Positions 11,730-22,569 of a DNA stretch of 64,000 nucleotides are shown one piece after another; position 1 is the stretch's first letter, and each line of letters begins with the position of its first letter. Source of the stretch: Sparassis latifolia (lineage: Eukaryota; Basidiomycota; Agaricomycetes; Polyporales; Sparassidaceae). Position numbers and translations under genes: made by a program. The notes beneath the pieces are model-generated. The model worked only from the letters and a program-made list of their open reading frames with translations, was not told the origin of the DNA and made no database searches. The stretch covers positions 3,224,001-3,288,000 of the forward strand of contig CM031557.1 of NCBI GenBank assembly GCA_018466975.1, read 5' to 3'.

Positions 11730-11994
11730 ATGCGTTCTTTCGCCGTTCTTGCCATAGCCGCTTCTGCTGCTATTCCTGTGTTCGTCGCGTGAGTCTATCT
11801 TCATATTCTTTGTTCCACTGTACAGCCTTTGATGATTCTCGTTCAGTGCTTCCCCTACGCCGGCCGACGCCTTTGAGCCTAGGGTCTCCGGCCCCAATTG
11901 GCGCAGGGATGCCCTCGACCGCTTCCACAGTGGCATCAAGGTCGGTTCCAAGCCGGAACCTCGGGATATTAATGTGCGTGTGCCTCACTACTGA
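11730..11994 (+). CDS. Small secreted protein 1 (68 aa, two exons)
   Basis: Function is unknown. Exon 1 (11730-11788) encodes MRSFAVLAIAASAAIPVFVA, a classic signal peptide. The intron 11789-11846 (GTGAGT...CGTTCAG) is phase 2. Exon 2 (11847-11994) encodes a short mature part that begins ASPTPADAFEPR and ends VGSKPEPRDINVRVPHY. The spliced length is 207 nt and the frame closes cleanly at TGA. The signal exon, intron and promoter are nearly identical to the paralogue at 16757. The C-terminal VGSKPxPxDIxVRVxH is also shared, but the middle differs and there are no cysteines. Small secreted proteins of mushrooms are often lineage-specific and expressed during colonisation or fruiting; that role is an inference here. 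Confidence 0.72.
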
Positions 11995-12639
11995 AACGAT
12001 AAAGGCTGATGGCACGGAATGGGACAGTATCGTCTCCGCGAGGACGACGGCAAAGAATTACACGCCCTCCGCGACTTCGTAAGCTTTTACGGCTTTAGCG
12101 AGGACGACGGCAAAAAGTGAAACGTCCCTGCTCGCAGCGTGGAACTCAATAAGCTGGACTGATGTGTAGGGTTTGGAATCGTTGTATATTGGGCTGGATG
12201 CGTTTATGTAACACCTGTAACAAGTGATTGGATATGCTGAGGAGTTCACTTTCGCGCATGCTATGAGTGTGAGACGGTGTGCGGAGTGGTGACGCGTGAC
12301 GACTTGCAATTGACTGGAGTCTCAGATTTCAAAAATGTCGGATCCAACGTGTATTGAAGGAAGTTTTGGTTGCGGAACACTGGCCGAATACTCCGGCTAT
12401 CTGACAAATTTTCTGGCTTGGGGTTGATTCTTTACCTGGAAGTTCTACGCTGTATTTCGTCTCTTTAAGTCGCGGATTGTTTTCAGGGTTACTTACCATT
12501 TTGCCACGGTTGAATCGCTGACGATGCGCAGATAAATCTCTCTGCGCGGAAAATCAGGATCTCCGCATGTTTCGCAAGGCAATTCTCATTGCCACTTGCT
12601 TGGTATATACTACCTCGTTCTCCGCTCATGATTCATATT

Positions 12640-13660
12640 TTTATAGATTTACATACGCATACAGCAGGACCAACCCAGGACAATAAGGCGATCAAGCCGC
12701 TCGTCCTCATCCGAATGCGAATCCGACCTGCGTTGTCCGCACATCTGTCCCGTCCGAGTGTGCATTGTCCCCGTTCACCCTCCGTTCTTCAACTGACCCA
12801 TCCCTCTCCGTTAGGTATAAAAGCGGCTTGTCTTTCCGCTCTTCGTCTCGCAGCCCAAGCCAGGGAATAGCTCCCTCAGGCTCTCGCTCTCACCGCCAGC
12901 CGATACATCCTCCGGACCCATTCTTCCAAAACACGCCCATCGCGTACTACGACTCGGACGCGCCCGGCACCCGGGAGGCTTCAAGTCCGACACTGGACTC
13001 TTTCACATCCGGGCGTACCGTCCACCATGTTCACCACGTTGGACACATTGAACGTGCCCAATAAGTGTTTAGCATTGGCCATGCATGCCATTTCTCGACA
13101 CCTCTGGCTGATGTGGTAGGAACGAGCCACGCCATGTCTCGGCCCTCGTCCTTGGGCGGAGAAGTTGCTGGGATTCCGCAATGAGCCCGCACCGTGCTCG
13201 CCGCTCTGTCCACTCTCGCCGTTCTAACCCACCCTGAGGGCTCGCTCTTAGCCGTACCCGGTCACCCGTGCAGAACTTGAATATGCAACTGTGAATTACG
13301 ATGCCAACACCGCCACACTAACATGGCGGGCTAGACAACGAACGCGCAACGAACGCGTATCACGTTTGCGCCATGCGTGCGCTCGGTTGACCCACCATCA
13401 TCGTACACACTGGCGGTTTGATTGGAGGAGGCTGTGCATGTCAGGTGGAAGAGCAAGGCTGAGATGTCCGCGGGCACTGGATGGGCTGAGGCTGCGCGGG
13501 TGCAGCGTCCAGAGAGGTCGCAGCTATTCGAGACGCGTCGAGGACCTGTGTCGAGGTACACCGCGCTCTCGAGCTGACGACCCTTGATCTCCGCCGCTCC
13601 TCGCCAGTAGACGAATCCTACGTGCCGGGTGGGGATGGCCGGATGCACCGAGACATGCAG
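12640..13660. repeat. Dispersed promoter-bearing repeat, copy 1 (truncated)
   Basis: The copy contains an AT-rich CATACGCATACAG-type block, GCGATCAA..CCGCTCGTCC, CATTGTCC, then GGTATAAAAGCGG (about 12814) and AGCCCAAGCCAGGGAATAGC. The body has CCGGTCACCCGTGCAGAAC (about 13258). It is cut near 13660 by the tandem duplication. A possible 99-residue frame starts at 12765, upstream of the TATA box, so it is unlikely to be a gene. Confidence 0.55.
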
Positions 13661-15639
13661 CCTGTCTGTGCCATAGACGGTGCGGTATACAGCGCCGAGG
13701 TAAATTTGCAGCGCAGTTGGCGAACAAGCGTCGATGAGGTGGGCATCGCTGGCTCCACTGCAGGAGTTCTTTCTCTTTGCAAGTCAGGTCGTGGTTCACG
13801 AAGGCATCCTCAGGGATCGGACCTGTGCAGTCGAAGCGCGTTCGCTCAGATCATCCCGACAGAGACATGGGACGATGGCAATGGCGGAGGAGTGTGTGTT
13901 ACAAGAAAGTGATTCCCGGTATCTACAACGAGTAGAGGCCTCGCTCAGCTGTGACTATGATGATTGAACTCGCGAGAATCAGTAGAGACAGGCCATTCGG
14001 AGAGCACTCAATTGTGAACGCCGATGTGGAGAGACACGGCTTCATACGAGGGGAAACTTCGCCATGACAAGTGAGGATAGCGGTACCTGTGAAATTGGGG
14101 GTGTCTAGTACATCTGCAGGCGGTGTAACTCCTCTAATTGTTAGACAAAATATTGAGCTAGAATGTCTATAGGTGGACCGCGAACGTACATGAAAGTGAA
14201 GGTCTGAACCTGACGACAGAAAGTAACCAGTATGGAATAGGCCATTAAGTTATAGTGCTGTAGCTGGTAAGTTTCGTTTGCTATGAGGTGTGGTAGATTG
14301 AAAGATCAAGTCGAGAGCGCGCTCAACGCGTTTACCACGTGCTCGCGATTGCTCTAGATCTCCCGATGCTCGTCCCATGAGCGGGCTAAGGTCTGAGTAT
14401 TCATACCGACTGACTCTAACAGGGTCCGGCATCAACAGTCGAACGATGCACCAGCAACCTACCCCGCCATTCCCCATGCCCAGAGATGTGATGCTCAAGC
14501 GACGCTGAGGGTGGACCGGTGAGGCCTGGTATACGTCGTAGGAGGACACCACAACCAACTCCCCGTCCTTCTTTTGCTATCGGCATCGTCCCGTGTCCTG
14601 CGTGACATGGCGGGAAGCTGGCTGCCCACATTTTCTCGTCCGTGCGAGCCTTGCCGAGCACCGAACATGGCGGTGCGCCTTCGATGCACTCACTGAGTGC
14701 CGCTGGCCACGGCGGCGACCCGCGCGCCCCATGCATGTCGGTTGTTCAGACATCCGTCGAGAAATTGATAGTGCGCGCCAAGTAACCAGAATACTCCATT
14801 GTCGAGCGCTGGATTTCGTACTATCTTCTGTGTGCCTGCGCAAAACAGTGGCCTCGCAGACAGTTGGTTTGTCAGTGAGTTTCCCCCTCCGTGTAGGATG
14901 GGTTCTGGTTCATCATGACCGTGGCAGCGGTGTCACCTGGAATTTGCGACGTGTTAGGGCGCACGAATGCCCGTATCGATACTGGACGTGCATATTGAGC
15001 CATGGTCGTCTCTTGGAAACCTTATTGCGTGTTACATGAGGTGGAACCGGCTGCGCACGGCCTGCCACCTTCTGCGACGTCGTGGAGGCGGGATTCGTAG
15101 GCGGACAAGATGCACGAGGCAAGACAGGCGTGGGCGCAAGTGGGGGACGATAATTCGTCTTTTGGAGGTGTCGTCCTTCAGCGCACTTCGCGGCGTTCGC
15201 ACCGCGGACAACTGGATTCAGACTACATCGGGTCTGCTGCTCTCTTAATTTTTGGGCCCTGTTTCACCTCTTCGCGAGGTGTGCCTCTTTGTGATATAGT
15301 CTGTTATTTTACGGCCCTTTACTGCCACAATCGTACGTCTGCGATTTCCTCGCTCTCAGGTAACGTGCTGACCACGAGTCAAGCTGATATTTCGTATTCT
15401 GGACGTATGTACATACTGGACGCACTCGGGGATCAGGCGTCATAATGTCGGCACCCGCCCAATCTCTGTTGGATGCATGTATGCTCGGTTATGGAAGCGG
15501 TGTGCATGTGGCATTGTTCAAGGTGATATTTCGGGTCTCCGGGGTTGGATGGGGTGCTATTTTGTTGTTCATTCGTTTGTTGCACTTTTACTTCGTGAAT
15601 CTACACGAATAACACGTCACAGGATAACGGCTACCAATC

Positions 15640-16200
15640 GCGACGTCCGAACGCAACGAAATTAATCGAGCGGAGCGAGTCACTCCAGCTCACGGTCCGT
15701 CTGGTTCGATCCTCTAGGCCCATTTAGGTGGTCAGCGTCTTGTTCTCACCGATCCTGAGACTTCTGGTGGATCCTTTGTCGACTCCTGTCCTCTACCATC
15801 ACTTCTCTACTATGCATGCGAATCATTGATGGAGCAGTATCCCCTTTCTGTCTCCTTGTTTCTCAGCGCGTCGTCGGTTCGTTGATCCTGTTCTACCTTG
15901 TAAATCATGCAGGATAACATCGACCAACCGCGACGTCCGACAGGAAAGGAAGGTTAATCTAGCGGGAGGAGTGAGTCACTTCAGCTCACGTTCGCCTGGT
16001 ACGATCCCTTAGCCCTATCTGGGTGCCCTGTGTCCCGTGCTGCTCTGATTGACACTGCTACTTCGTGGATGCTTTGACGACTCACGTTTTCTGCCGTCGG
16101 TTCATTATTTCTCTAGTATACGACGCACAGCATTGATGGAGCAGTGTTCCGTTCGGTCTTCATGTTCCTCGGTGCTCGGAATTTGCCTGTTTGTGCTTCA
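15640..16200. repeat. Nested tandem repeat of ~290 bp, two copies (unit B)
   Basis: This is the unit B counterpart of the repeat at 10.6-11.2 kb, with copies beginning CGCGACGTCCGA at about 15640 and 15929. It also carries GGTTCGATCC (first copy) and GGTACGATCC (second copy). The presence of both copies in A and B shows that the ~290 bp duplication predates the 5.1 kb one. Confidence 0.65.
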
Positions 16201-16507
16201 GTGATTGCGCTGAGGATAAATAGGAAGCTGGGCACCATATCATGGCTGTGATCCGATGAGCGCGTAGCGTCATCCTGTAACATGTCTCCCAGCTCCACCG
16301 AACTCGCGAGTCAACGCACTTACCAGGCGAGTTGCTGAACTCTGCGAACGGCCGAGTTGAAGCTGATTTGCCCTACGGGGTGTGTGGTCAAATGTGTATT
16401 CGCCGATCGGCGTTTGCAGTATATTCACAGTGATTCACGAGCATGCGCCTTGTTTCGACTTCACCTTGCACGTTTCGGATACAACAAGGCGTCTGTAGGG
16501 TAGCACA

Positions 16508-16515
16508 TATAAAAG
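16508..16515 (+). promoter_or_regulatory. TATA box of small-secreted-protein gene 2
   Basis: TATAAAAG sits in the same context as in unit A (GTAGCACATATAAAAGGAG). The leader between it and the ATG at 16757 is almost identical to that of gene 1, so both paralogues probably share regulation. Confidence 0.6.
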
Positions 16516-16756
16516 GAGCTCACGGAACAGCTACATTCTCCAGCTCCTCAGGTATTTTCGGAATCAACTTCCAAGTTCAAGTACTGGATAGTGAGTTCTT
16601 GTCTTGGATTTGTAATGGATCTTTGTATTTTTACGAGATTTCGGTTCTCGCTTGGCTTGCTCCTTTCGCTTTGGATACAACGGTTGTTAATCAATTTTTC
16701 TTCAGGATCACCCTCGATTTCGCGACCTAAGTACTTTGCTGGAGTTCTGAATCAAC

Positions 16757-17245
16757 ATGCGTTCTTTCGCCGTTCTTGCCATAGCCGCTTCTGCTGCTAT
16801 TCCTGTGTTCGTCGCGTGAGTCTATCTTCATATTCTTTGTTCCACTGTACAGCCTTTGATAATTCTCGTTCAGTGCCGCCCCTATGTCGGCCGAAGGCGT
16901 TGATGGCAGCCCCACTTTTGTCAAGGATGTTCTCGACGTCTCCCACAGCAACAGCGACAACCAGCTACACTCCCGGTGAGCAATCGTCAGGAATGATTTG
17001 GTTGCATTAGGTCTCATTCATGGTTAGTGACGAGGCTAACTACCCCTTCGGGGACGGTGGCCCGATCTTTGAACGTGGCAGCAACAGCAGCAACAACAAC
17101 CCGCCTTACTCTCGGTGAGCAAGTGTCAGGAATGATTTCGTTGGGTTAGGTCTCATTCGTAGTTAGTGACGCGGACGGGATTCCGGCCGTCGAAGTCGGT
17201 TCCAAGCCGGGACCCGGGGATATTGGTGTGCGTGTGCATCACTAA
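16757..17245 (+). CDS. Small secreted protein 2 (108 aa, four exons; paralogue with duplicated exon/intron)
   Basis: Exons are 16757-16815, 16874-16975, 17028-17114 and 17167-17245. They total 327 nt and the frame closes at TAA. Exon 1 is the same signal peptide as in gene 1. Exon 2 starts AAPMSAEGVDGSP and ends QLHSR. Exon 3 reads DEANYPFGDGGPIFERG and ends in an Asn/Ser-rich SNSSNNNPPYSR. Exon 4 ends VGSKPGPGDIGVRVHH. Introns 2 and 3 are both 52 nt, both split an Arg codon after CG, and are near-identical in sequence (GTGAGCAA.YGTCAGGAATGATTT...TTAG). This points to duplication of an exon-intron unit. Gene 1 lacks exon 3. Function is unknown; the product is predicted to be secreted. Confidence 0.72.
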
Positions 17246-17819
17246 TAGGGCGATAAAGGCTGATGGCATGGAATGGAACAGCATAAGATCCGCCAGGGCG
17301 GGTCCTGCAGGACATGCGAATTCGACCACGAGGAACCCAATACGCTGGACTGACGTGTAGGGTTTTGCATCGTCATATAATGGGCTGAACGTGTCATTGT
17401 GTAACACCTGTAATGAGTGATTGGATATGCTGAGGAGTTGACTTTCGTGCATGCTATGTGTGTGTGGAGTAGTGACGAGTTGCGATTGACTGAAGTCTCA
17501 GATTTCAGATAGATTCCAAATGCTGCGCGCGTTGAAGGACTTAAGTTTTGGTGCAGAACACTGGCCGAATACTCCGGATACCCGAGAAATTTCAAGTTTC
17601 TTCGGGTTGATTCTTTACCTGGAAGTTGTACACTGTATTTGATCTTCCTAGCTCGCGGCTTGTCTTCAGTGCTACTTGCCATTTCACCAAGGTTGAATCG
17701 TCCACGATGCGCAGATAAATCTCTCTCTGCGCGAATAATTAGGATCTCCGTATGTTTCGCAAAGCAATCCTCATTGCCACTTGCTTGGTATATACTACCT
17801 CGTTCTCCGTTCATGATTC

Positions 17820-19450
17820 ATATTTTTATAGATTTACATACGCATACAGCAGGACCAACCCACGACAATAAGGCGATCAACGCCGCTCGTCCTCATCTGA
17901 ATGCGAATTCTGTCTGCGTTGTCCGCACGTCCGTCCCGTCCGAGCGTGCGTTTTCCCTGTTCTCCCTCCCTTCCACAGTCTGCCCTTCCCCCTCCGCTAG
18001 GTATAAAAGCCGCTTGTCTTTCCGGTCTTCGTCCCGCAGCCCAAGCCAGGGAATAGCTCCCTCAGGCTCCCGCTCTCACCGCCAGCCGACATGTTCTCTG
18101 GACCCATTCTTCAAAAACACGCCCATTGCGAACTACGACTCGGACGTGCCCGCCCGGGAGGGATCAAGTCCCACATAGAACTCTTTCACATCCGGGCATG
18201 CTTCCGCAGATGTTTAGCAATGGCCATGCACGCCATTCCTAGACTTCTCTGGCCGACGCGGGAGGGACGAGCCACGCCGTGTCTTGATCCTCGTCCTTGG
18301 GTGGAGAAGTTGCTGGGATAGCTCACACCGTGGTCGCCGCTCTCACCGTTCCCACCCACCCTAAAGGCTCGCTCGTAGCCGTACCCGGTCACTGTGCAGA
18401 ACTTGAATACGCAGCAGGGAACTACGACGCCGGTGCCGCTGTGTCAGTCCGGCACTGATGCTGTTGGATAGGGAACGAACGCGCATCACGCTCGCGCCGT
18501 GTATGCGCTCCCCGTGAAACCTCCATCGGAATATGGATTGGCAGTTTAATCGGGAGAGGCTACGCGTTCCAGGTAGTAGAGCAAGGCTGAGGTGTCCGCG
18601 TGTACTGTGGACGAACTGAGGCTGTGCAGGTGCAGCATGGAGAGGATTATCACAGCTGTCCGACGCGCGTTGAGGACCCGTGTCAAGATACACCGCGTTC
18701 TAGAGCCGGAGGCACTTACTTCCCACTGCTCCTTGCTCCTCTCACCTGTAGACGAATACGGGTGGGGATGGTCGGGTGTGCCTCGCCTCGTCTGTGGGAC
18801 ACCGCGCGCTCCAAGAGGGAACTTGCTCGCCCTCCTTGCATCAACGAACGCAGATACGATTCCTGCGTGCGGGGACATCGCTAATGGGCACTGCGGAAGG
18901 ATGCGCCTGTTTGCCCACCTCTCGGATGCGGGACTGGACTGCAGCAACCACGAAGGGTGTTGCATAGTCTGCATCAAGGTCGGGCTTGTTATACAGTCGG
19001 AGCGAGGGATAGGGTAATGCGGGGGTACATTACACGCGCTGGCATTGGCGCAGGTCGTGCGAAATCCGAGGCCCTTGCCACCTTCAGGTTGCAGGTGCTG
19101 GGACTTCTGTGTCAGCACACGCACTTGGAGAGGAGAGCTGGCTAGGCTGCATATGTGAGACCAGGCGAGGTGATGGAAGGCTCGTTCGCAGAAGGCGGGC
19201 TTTTGTGCTGGTGCCGTTCCTTTGTCTGAGTCGTGGAAAGTGCCGCCGCTGCGGCGGGCTTCGTCTTTGTGTGGCAGATTGATAGGCGGCCAGGAGGACA
19301 AAGTATAGGTTATATTGTACCTGTCCATTGTTTCTTACTATGTTATGTGGGTTGTATGGATCCTTCGATCGTGTGACGTCATGCGTAGGATCTTTATCTG
19401 TGTTTGTCTCGGCATCTGCCGAATCGTTCTCATCCTCCTTTGGCTTCGAC
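17820..19450. repeat. Dispersed promoter-bearing repeat, copy 2
   Basis: Landmarks in order are GCGATCAACGCCGCTCGTCC (about 17872), GGTATAAAAGCCGC (about 18000), CCGGTCACTGTGCAGAACT (about 18384), GGCTTTTGTGCTGG (about 19198) and TGACGTCA (19374-19381). Open frames run on both strands through the GC-rich body, including a minus frame at 18546-19328, but no domain or splice-consistent protein is evident. Confidence 0.6.
19374..19381. promoter_or_regulatory. Conserved TGACGTCA palindrome (ATF/CREB-type site) in repeat copy 2
   Basis: The full 8-bp CRE palindrome lies in a longer conserved block (GTGACGTCATG..TARGATYT..ATCTG) that also occurs at 21627, 24189 and, mutated, at 25671. Binding by a bZIP factor is a family-level expectation, not shown here. 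Confidence 0.4.
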
Positions 19451-19959
19451 ATTGTCCCCCGTAGCGCGAGGATGCAAGCCGTGGCGAGTCTTATCGAGCA
19501 AGGAGAAACCCGTATCATTTCTATCGATTCGTTGCCGGGAGACCTCTATGATATGTGTACTATGGCTGGTGTTCTCGTTTCTCGCGATGGTCGACTCTAT
19601 TCTCCAGATAACTCCCACCGTCAAGCCTCGAGCAAACCTTGGCTCGTTCCTGATACTGATTCTACCGCTGATACTGGAATATCTGTAGCCTGATTACACC
19701 GAGTCTGTTCGTTTCCAGTCCGCGGTTGTGTCTACTTGCGGCGATAGTACACCGCCATCTCGATCTCATGTGCGTTTATGGACCGTCTGCTTTTTTAGCC
19801 TGTAAACGAGCCGTTGGAAATTGCGTTTGCGTCCGGGCGAACCCTTGCCACCTCACATCGGGCTCTCACTCGTCGGCGCGCGGCCATTAATACGGGACGT
19901 TCTCCGGCGTCGCCGATGGTTCAGCCAGCTTTTTTCAATACCCTCAAGGTGTACTCGTT

Positions 19960-21720
19960 CCATGGTGCATACATTCATATATGTTCATATATTCACATAC
20001 TGCCCGACACTGGCATAATGGTGCGCGATCAACGCCGCTCAACCCTTCTACCCTTGTCCTTCCCGAGCCTGCATTGTCCTCCCAAGCTGCATAAAAGAGG
20101 GAGCCCAGCCCATCCTCGTTCCATCTTCCAGCGCATCCTATTCAAAAAGCAGCTGTAGAACGCCCCAGCTCGAATCCCACCACTCATCCACCGCCGTAAC
20201 CGGTCACCCGCGCACGATACGTGCATACGCTACCGGGAACCGTGCACGTTCGCTCCGGAGTTACCGTCACTGGTTTCACGCCTGTGTTCGCACGTGAAGG
20301 CACATCTGGAGACTATCGCCTCCTTTCACCCGAATGACAGTCACAATCGCAGATCTTCCCGACTCGGTCCGCGGTGCGCCCAGCTTCGTAGACTTGTCGC
20401 AGGCTGTGATTTGTCGCGCGCGGTGTGGCCATGTTCAAACGTGGCCGACTGTTTTCGACCACCCTTGCATTGGTTCTGTGGATGAGAACCGGGCGAAGTT
20501 TGTCGAGCGCTATCCGTTCTAGTCCCGACGCTGGACGCCACTTCGATCGAGAGCACCGTTACTGCGTATGCCCATTCCCACTGCTCTCGTCCACGCCCGT
20601 CACCGGTCACTCGGGCACAACACGCGACCGGGAAGTGCGTCCACCCATGCTAGTCCCGACACCACCACTTTGGGCGAGGGTACCGTTATTGCCCATGCCC
20701 AAAAGCGTGAGATAGCACGAACGTGGCGCATCACGTTCGAGGCGGCGTACCTCCCGGTGGAATGCGGTCTCCCATGGTGACTGCCCCTCGTCTGTGAGCA
20801 CGTCGGCCCTGATAAAATCGTCCGAGTCCATATAGCTACATAGGACTTCGAAGGCCTGGTCGGAACTGGGACCGATGAAGAACCCCTTCATGGGAGTGCA
20901 ATTGGGTGCGGACGGGCTCTTTGGGTACCACTAGATGATTCTAATCCTCTGGCGGGGAGTCGAGTTATCGCATTGACTTTCCTCGCTGCACAAGTACCGC
21001 CAATTGGACGCGAAGCGTGTCCGGGACACCGTGTCGAGCTGCAGTGCGCACCACGCGCTGTGACGCTTCGAGCGGATGCGCTTGCGTGCGCGCCTGGGAT
21101 CGACGAAACCGGATAGGGAGTCATGTTTCCGGGGACGTGGGTGGAAGGACGGTGAAGTGTCGGCTGGGAGGTACACCGCGCGCTCGAGCCCATGCACCGA
21201 AGGGATGCACTTGCAATTGCTCTCGCCGCTCGTCTCGAGGAATGGAACGTCCGTCGACACAATCGACTTCGAGTTGCATGGGTCTCCGTTAATGTCAGGC
21301 TGGTAGTCCGAGTGCAGGGAGAGGCGGCGAGTCGAGCGACTAGCCCGACCTCCAGCGGGTCGGTGCTCTACCCCTTTGGAGTGCTGGCTGGGGTAGTGGA
21401 GTGCTGGTTGGGCTGTGTCTGTGGAAGCAGGGACGGCTCGCAGGGCGGGCTTTTGTGCTGGAGCCGTTCCTTTGTCCGAGCCGTGGAAGGAGCGCGGCGT
21501 GGGATTTGAGCTGATGAGGTAGAATAACGGGCGGCGTGGAGGACATAGTAAGACTTGTATGGTGCATGTATGAGCGGTTCTCTGTATGCTATGCTGTCTA
21601 TGTCGGTCGTACATTGTCGGTCTGTGTGACGTCATGCCCGAGATTTCGATCTGTGGTAGCCGCCGTGTCATTTTCATCCGCGACTGGTACTGCGATCTTA
21701 GCTGGACGCAGCTCAAAACA
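19960..21720. repeat. Dispersed promoter-bearing repeat, copy 3
   Basis: Landmarks are CGATCAACGCCGCTC (about 20028), CATTGTCC, GCATAAAAGAGGG (about 20089), CCGGTCACCCGCGCACG, GGGCTTTTGTGCTGGAGC (about 21447) and TGACGTCA (21627-21634). Order and spacing match copies 2 and 4. The longest open frame is on the minus strand (20931-21716) and overlaps the same landmark (read there as AACGGCTCCAGCACAAAAGC). No family is recognised. Confidence 0.6.
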
Positions 21721-22569
21721 AATTTTCTCGAGGCGCATACGAGGCATATATACCATCGGCTCTTCCACGGCGACTAGCTACTCTCTCTTGTGCTTGTATC
21801 TCGTATCTCAGGCCTCAGGCCTCAGGGCCGAGGACCGAAATTTCGATATTCCCTCGTCGACATGAATCCCTCGCCAAACGTCTAGCCGCGGACTTTGGCC
21901 GGTTCCTTTACTACACGCAAGATGAGCTTGGAGGCGCTGGAATCTCTCGTTGTGGGGGGTGATATCAGCGTGAACGGGTGTAGTGGGATGGCGTGGACGT
22001 GTTGTTGGTTACTGGCCGTGTGCGTGTTTTCGTTCATTCCTTTTTTCTGATCTGTGGTTCTTCACTAACTCGTAAAAAAAGCGCCAAGAAAACGCGACGC
22101 GATCTTCGTCCTGTTGTGTGTTTTAGCCCCGAAGGACAGTGCACTATCTCTTCCACCGGGGACCATGCTCTAGCACGGATATGTGTATTCTGACAGCCGA
22201 GAAATACTTTGTCATCGGCTTGCTCGTAAACGTTGAAGGTGCTCCTTGAGGCTCTCTGCTGAAATTTCGGCGTTCCATTTCGCTAGAAGTCGAACTTTGG
22301 CTCAGTTTATACCGACGCGTCCAGTAGTGCGCTCGTTCTTGTTTGAATTCGGATTTTTATGGGACTATGTACCCACGCTGTGCCGACTCAGAGTTGGTGC
22401 CGCTCTCATCCGATCTCTTTCTCCGAGTGCACCGGAGAGTGTTCACGGCGAAAGACTTCTACCGTTGGATCTCTTCATATTGGAACTGCCAAACGCCTCT
22501 GCGGTGACAATCTAGCTATGGCTCGTCGTCTTCGACGCTATTGTTACCGCTGCGAGTGCGTGTATTTAT

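Larger units (their letters stand above)
8550..13660. repeat. Tandem duplication, unit A (about 5.1 kb)
   Basis: Blocks recur in the same order in unit B at an offset of about 5.03-5.19 kb. Examples are CCATAGACGGTG at 8567 and 13674, GCACCAGCAACCTACCC at about 9316 and 14446, the small-secreted-protein start at 11730 and 16757, and the TATA block at about 12815 and 18002. Identity ranges from near-perfect around the secreted-protein promoter and first exon to poor in the flanks. Boundaries are approximate, because unit A ends where unit B begins, near 13660. Minus-strand ORFs in the 9.2-9.7 kb part are shared with unit B but carry no recognisable domain. Confidence 0.75.
13661..18780. repeat. 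Tandem duplication, unit B (about 5.1 kb)
   Basis: This is the partner of unit A. It carries the longer small-secreted-protein paralogue and one copy, instead of two, of the 170-bp sub-repeat. Its right flank continues into the dispersed promoter-bearing repeat, which unit A lacks. This suggests that B keeps the ancestral right edge and A was cut at the duplication junction. Confidence 0.7.

Noticed and set aside
12765..13064. Plus-strand frame with Ser/Arg-rich product after a TATA box
   Set aside because: Its ATG lies upstream of the TATA box, and the corresponding frame in the second copy ends elsewhere; treated as repeat.
18546..19328. Long minus-strand open frame (260 codons) in a dispersed repeat
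   Set aside because: The frame is not preserved in the other copies, has no motif and lies in GC-rich sequence where open frames on both strands are expected.
20931..21716. Minus-strand open frame (261 codons) sharing an AQKPA-like strip with the frame at 18.5-19.3 kb
   Set aside because: The shared strip is read in different frames in different copies (DKGTAPAQKPA and QRNGSSTKARP come from the same bases), so it reflects DNA repeat identity and not a conserved protein.
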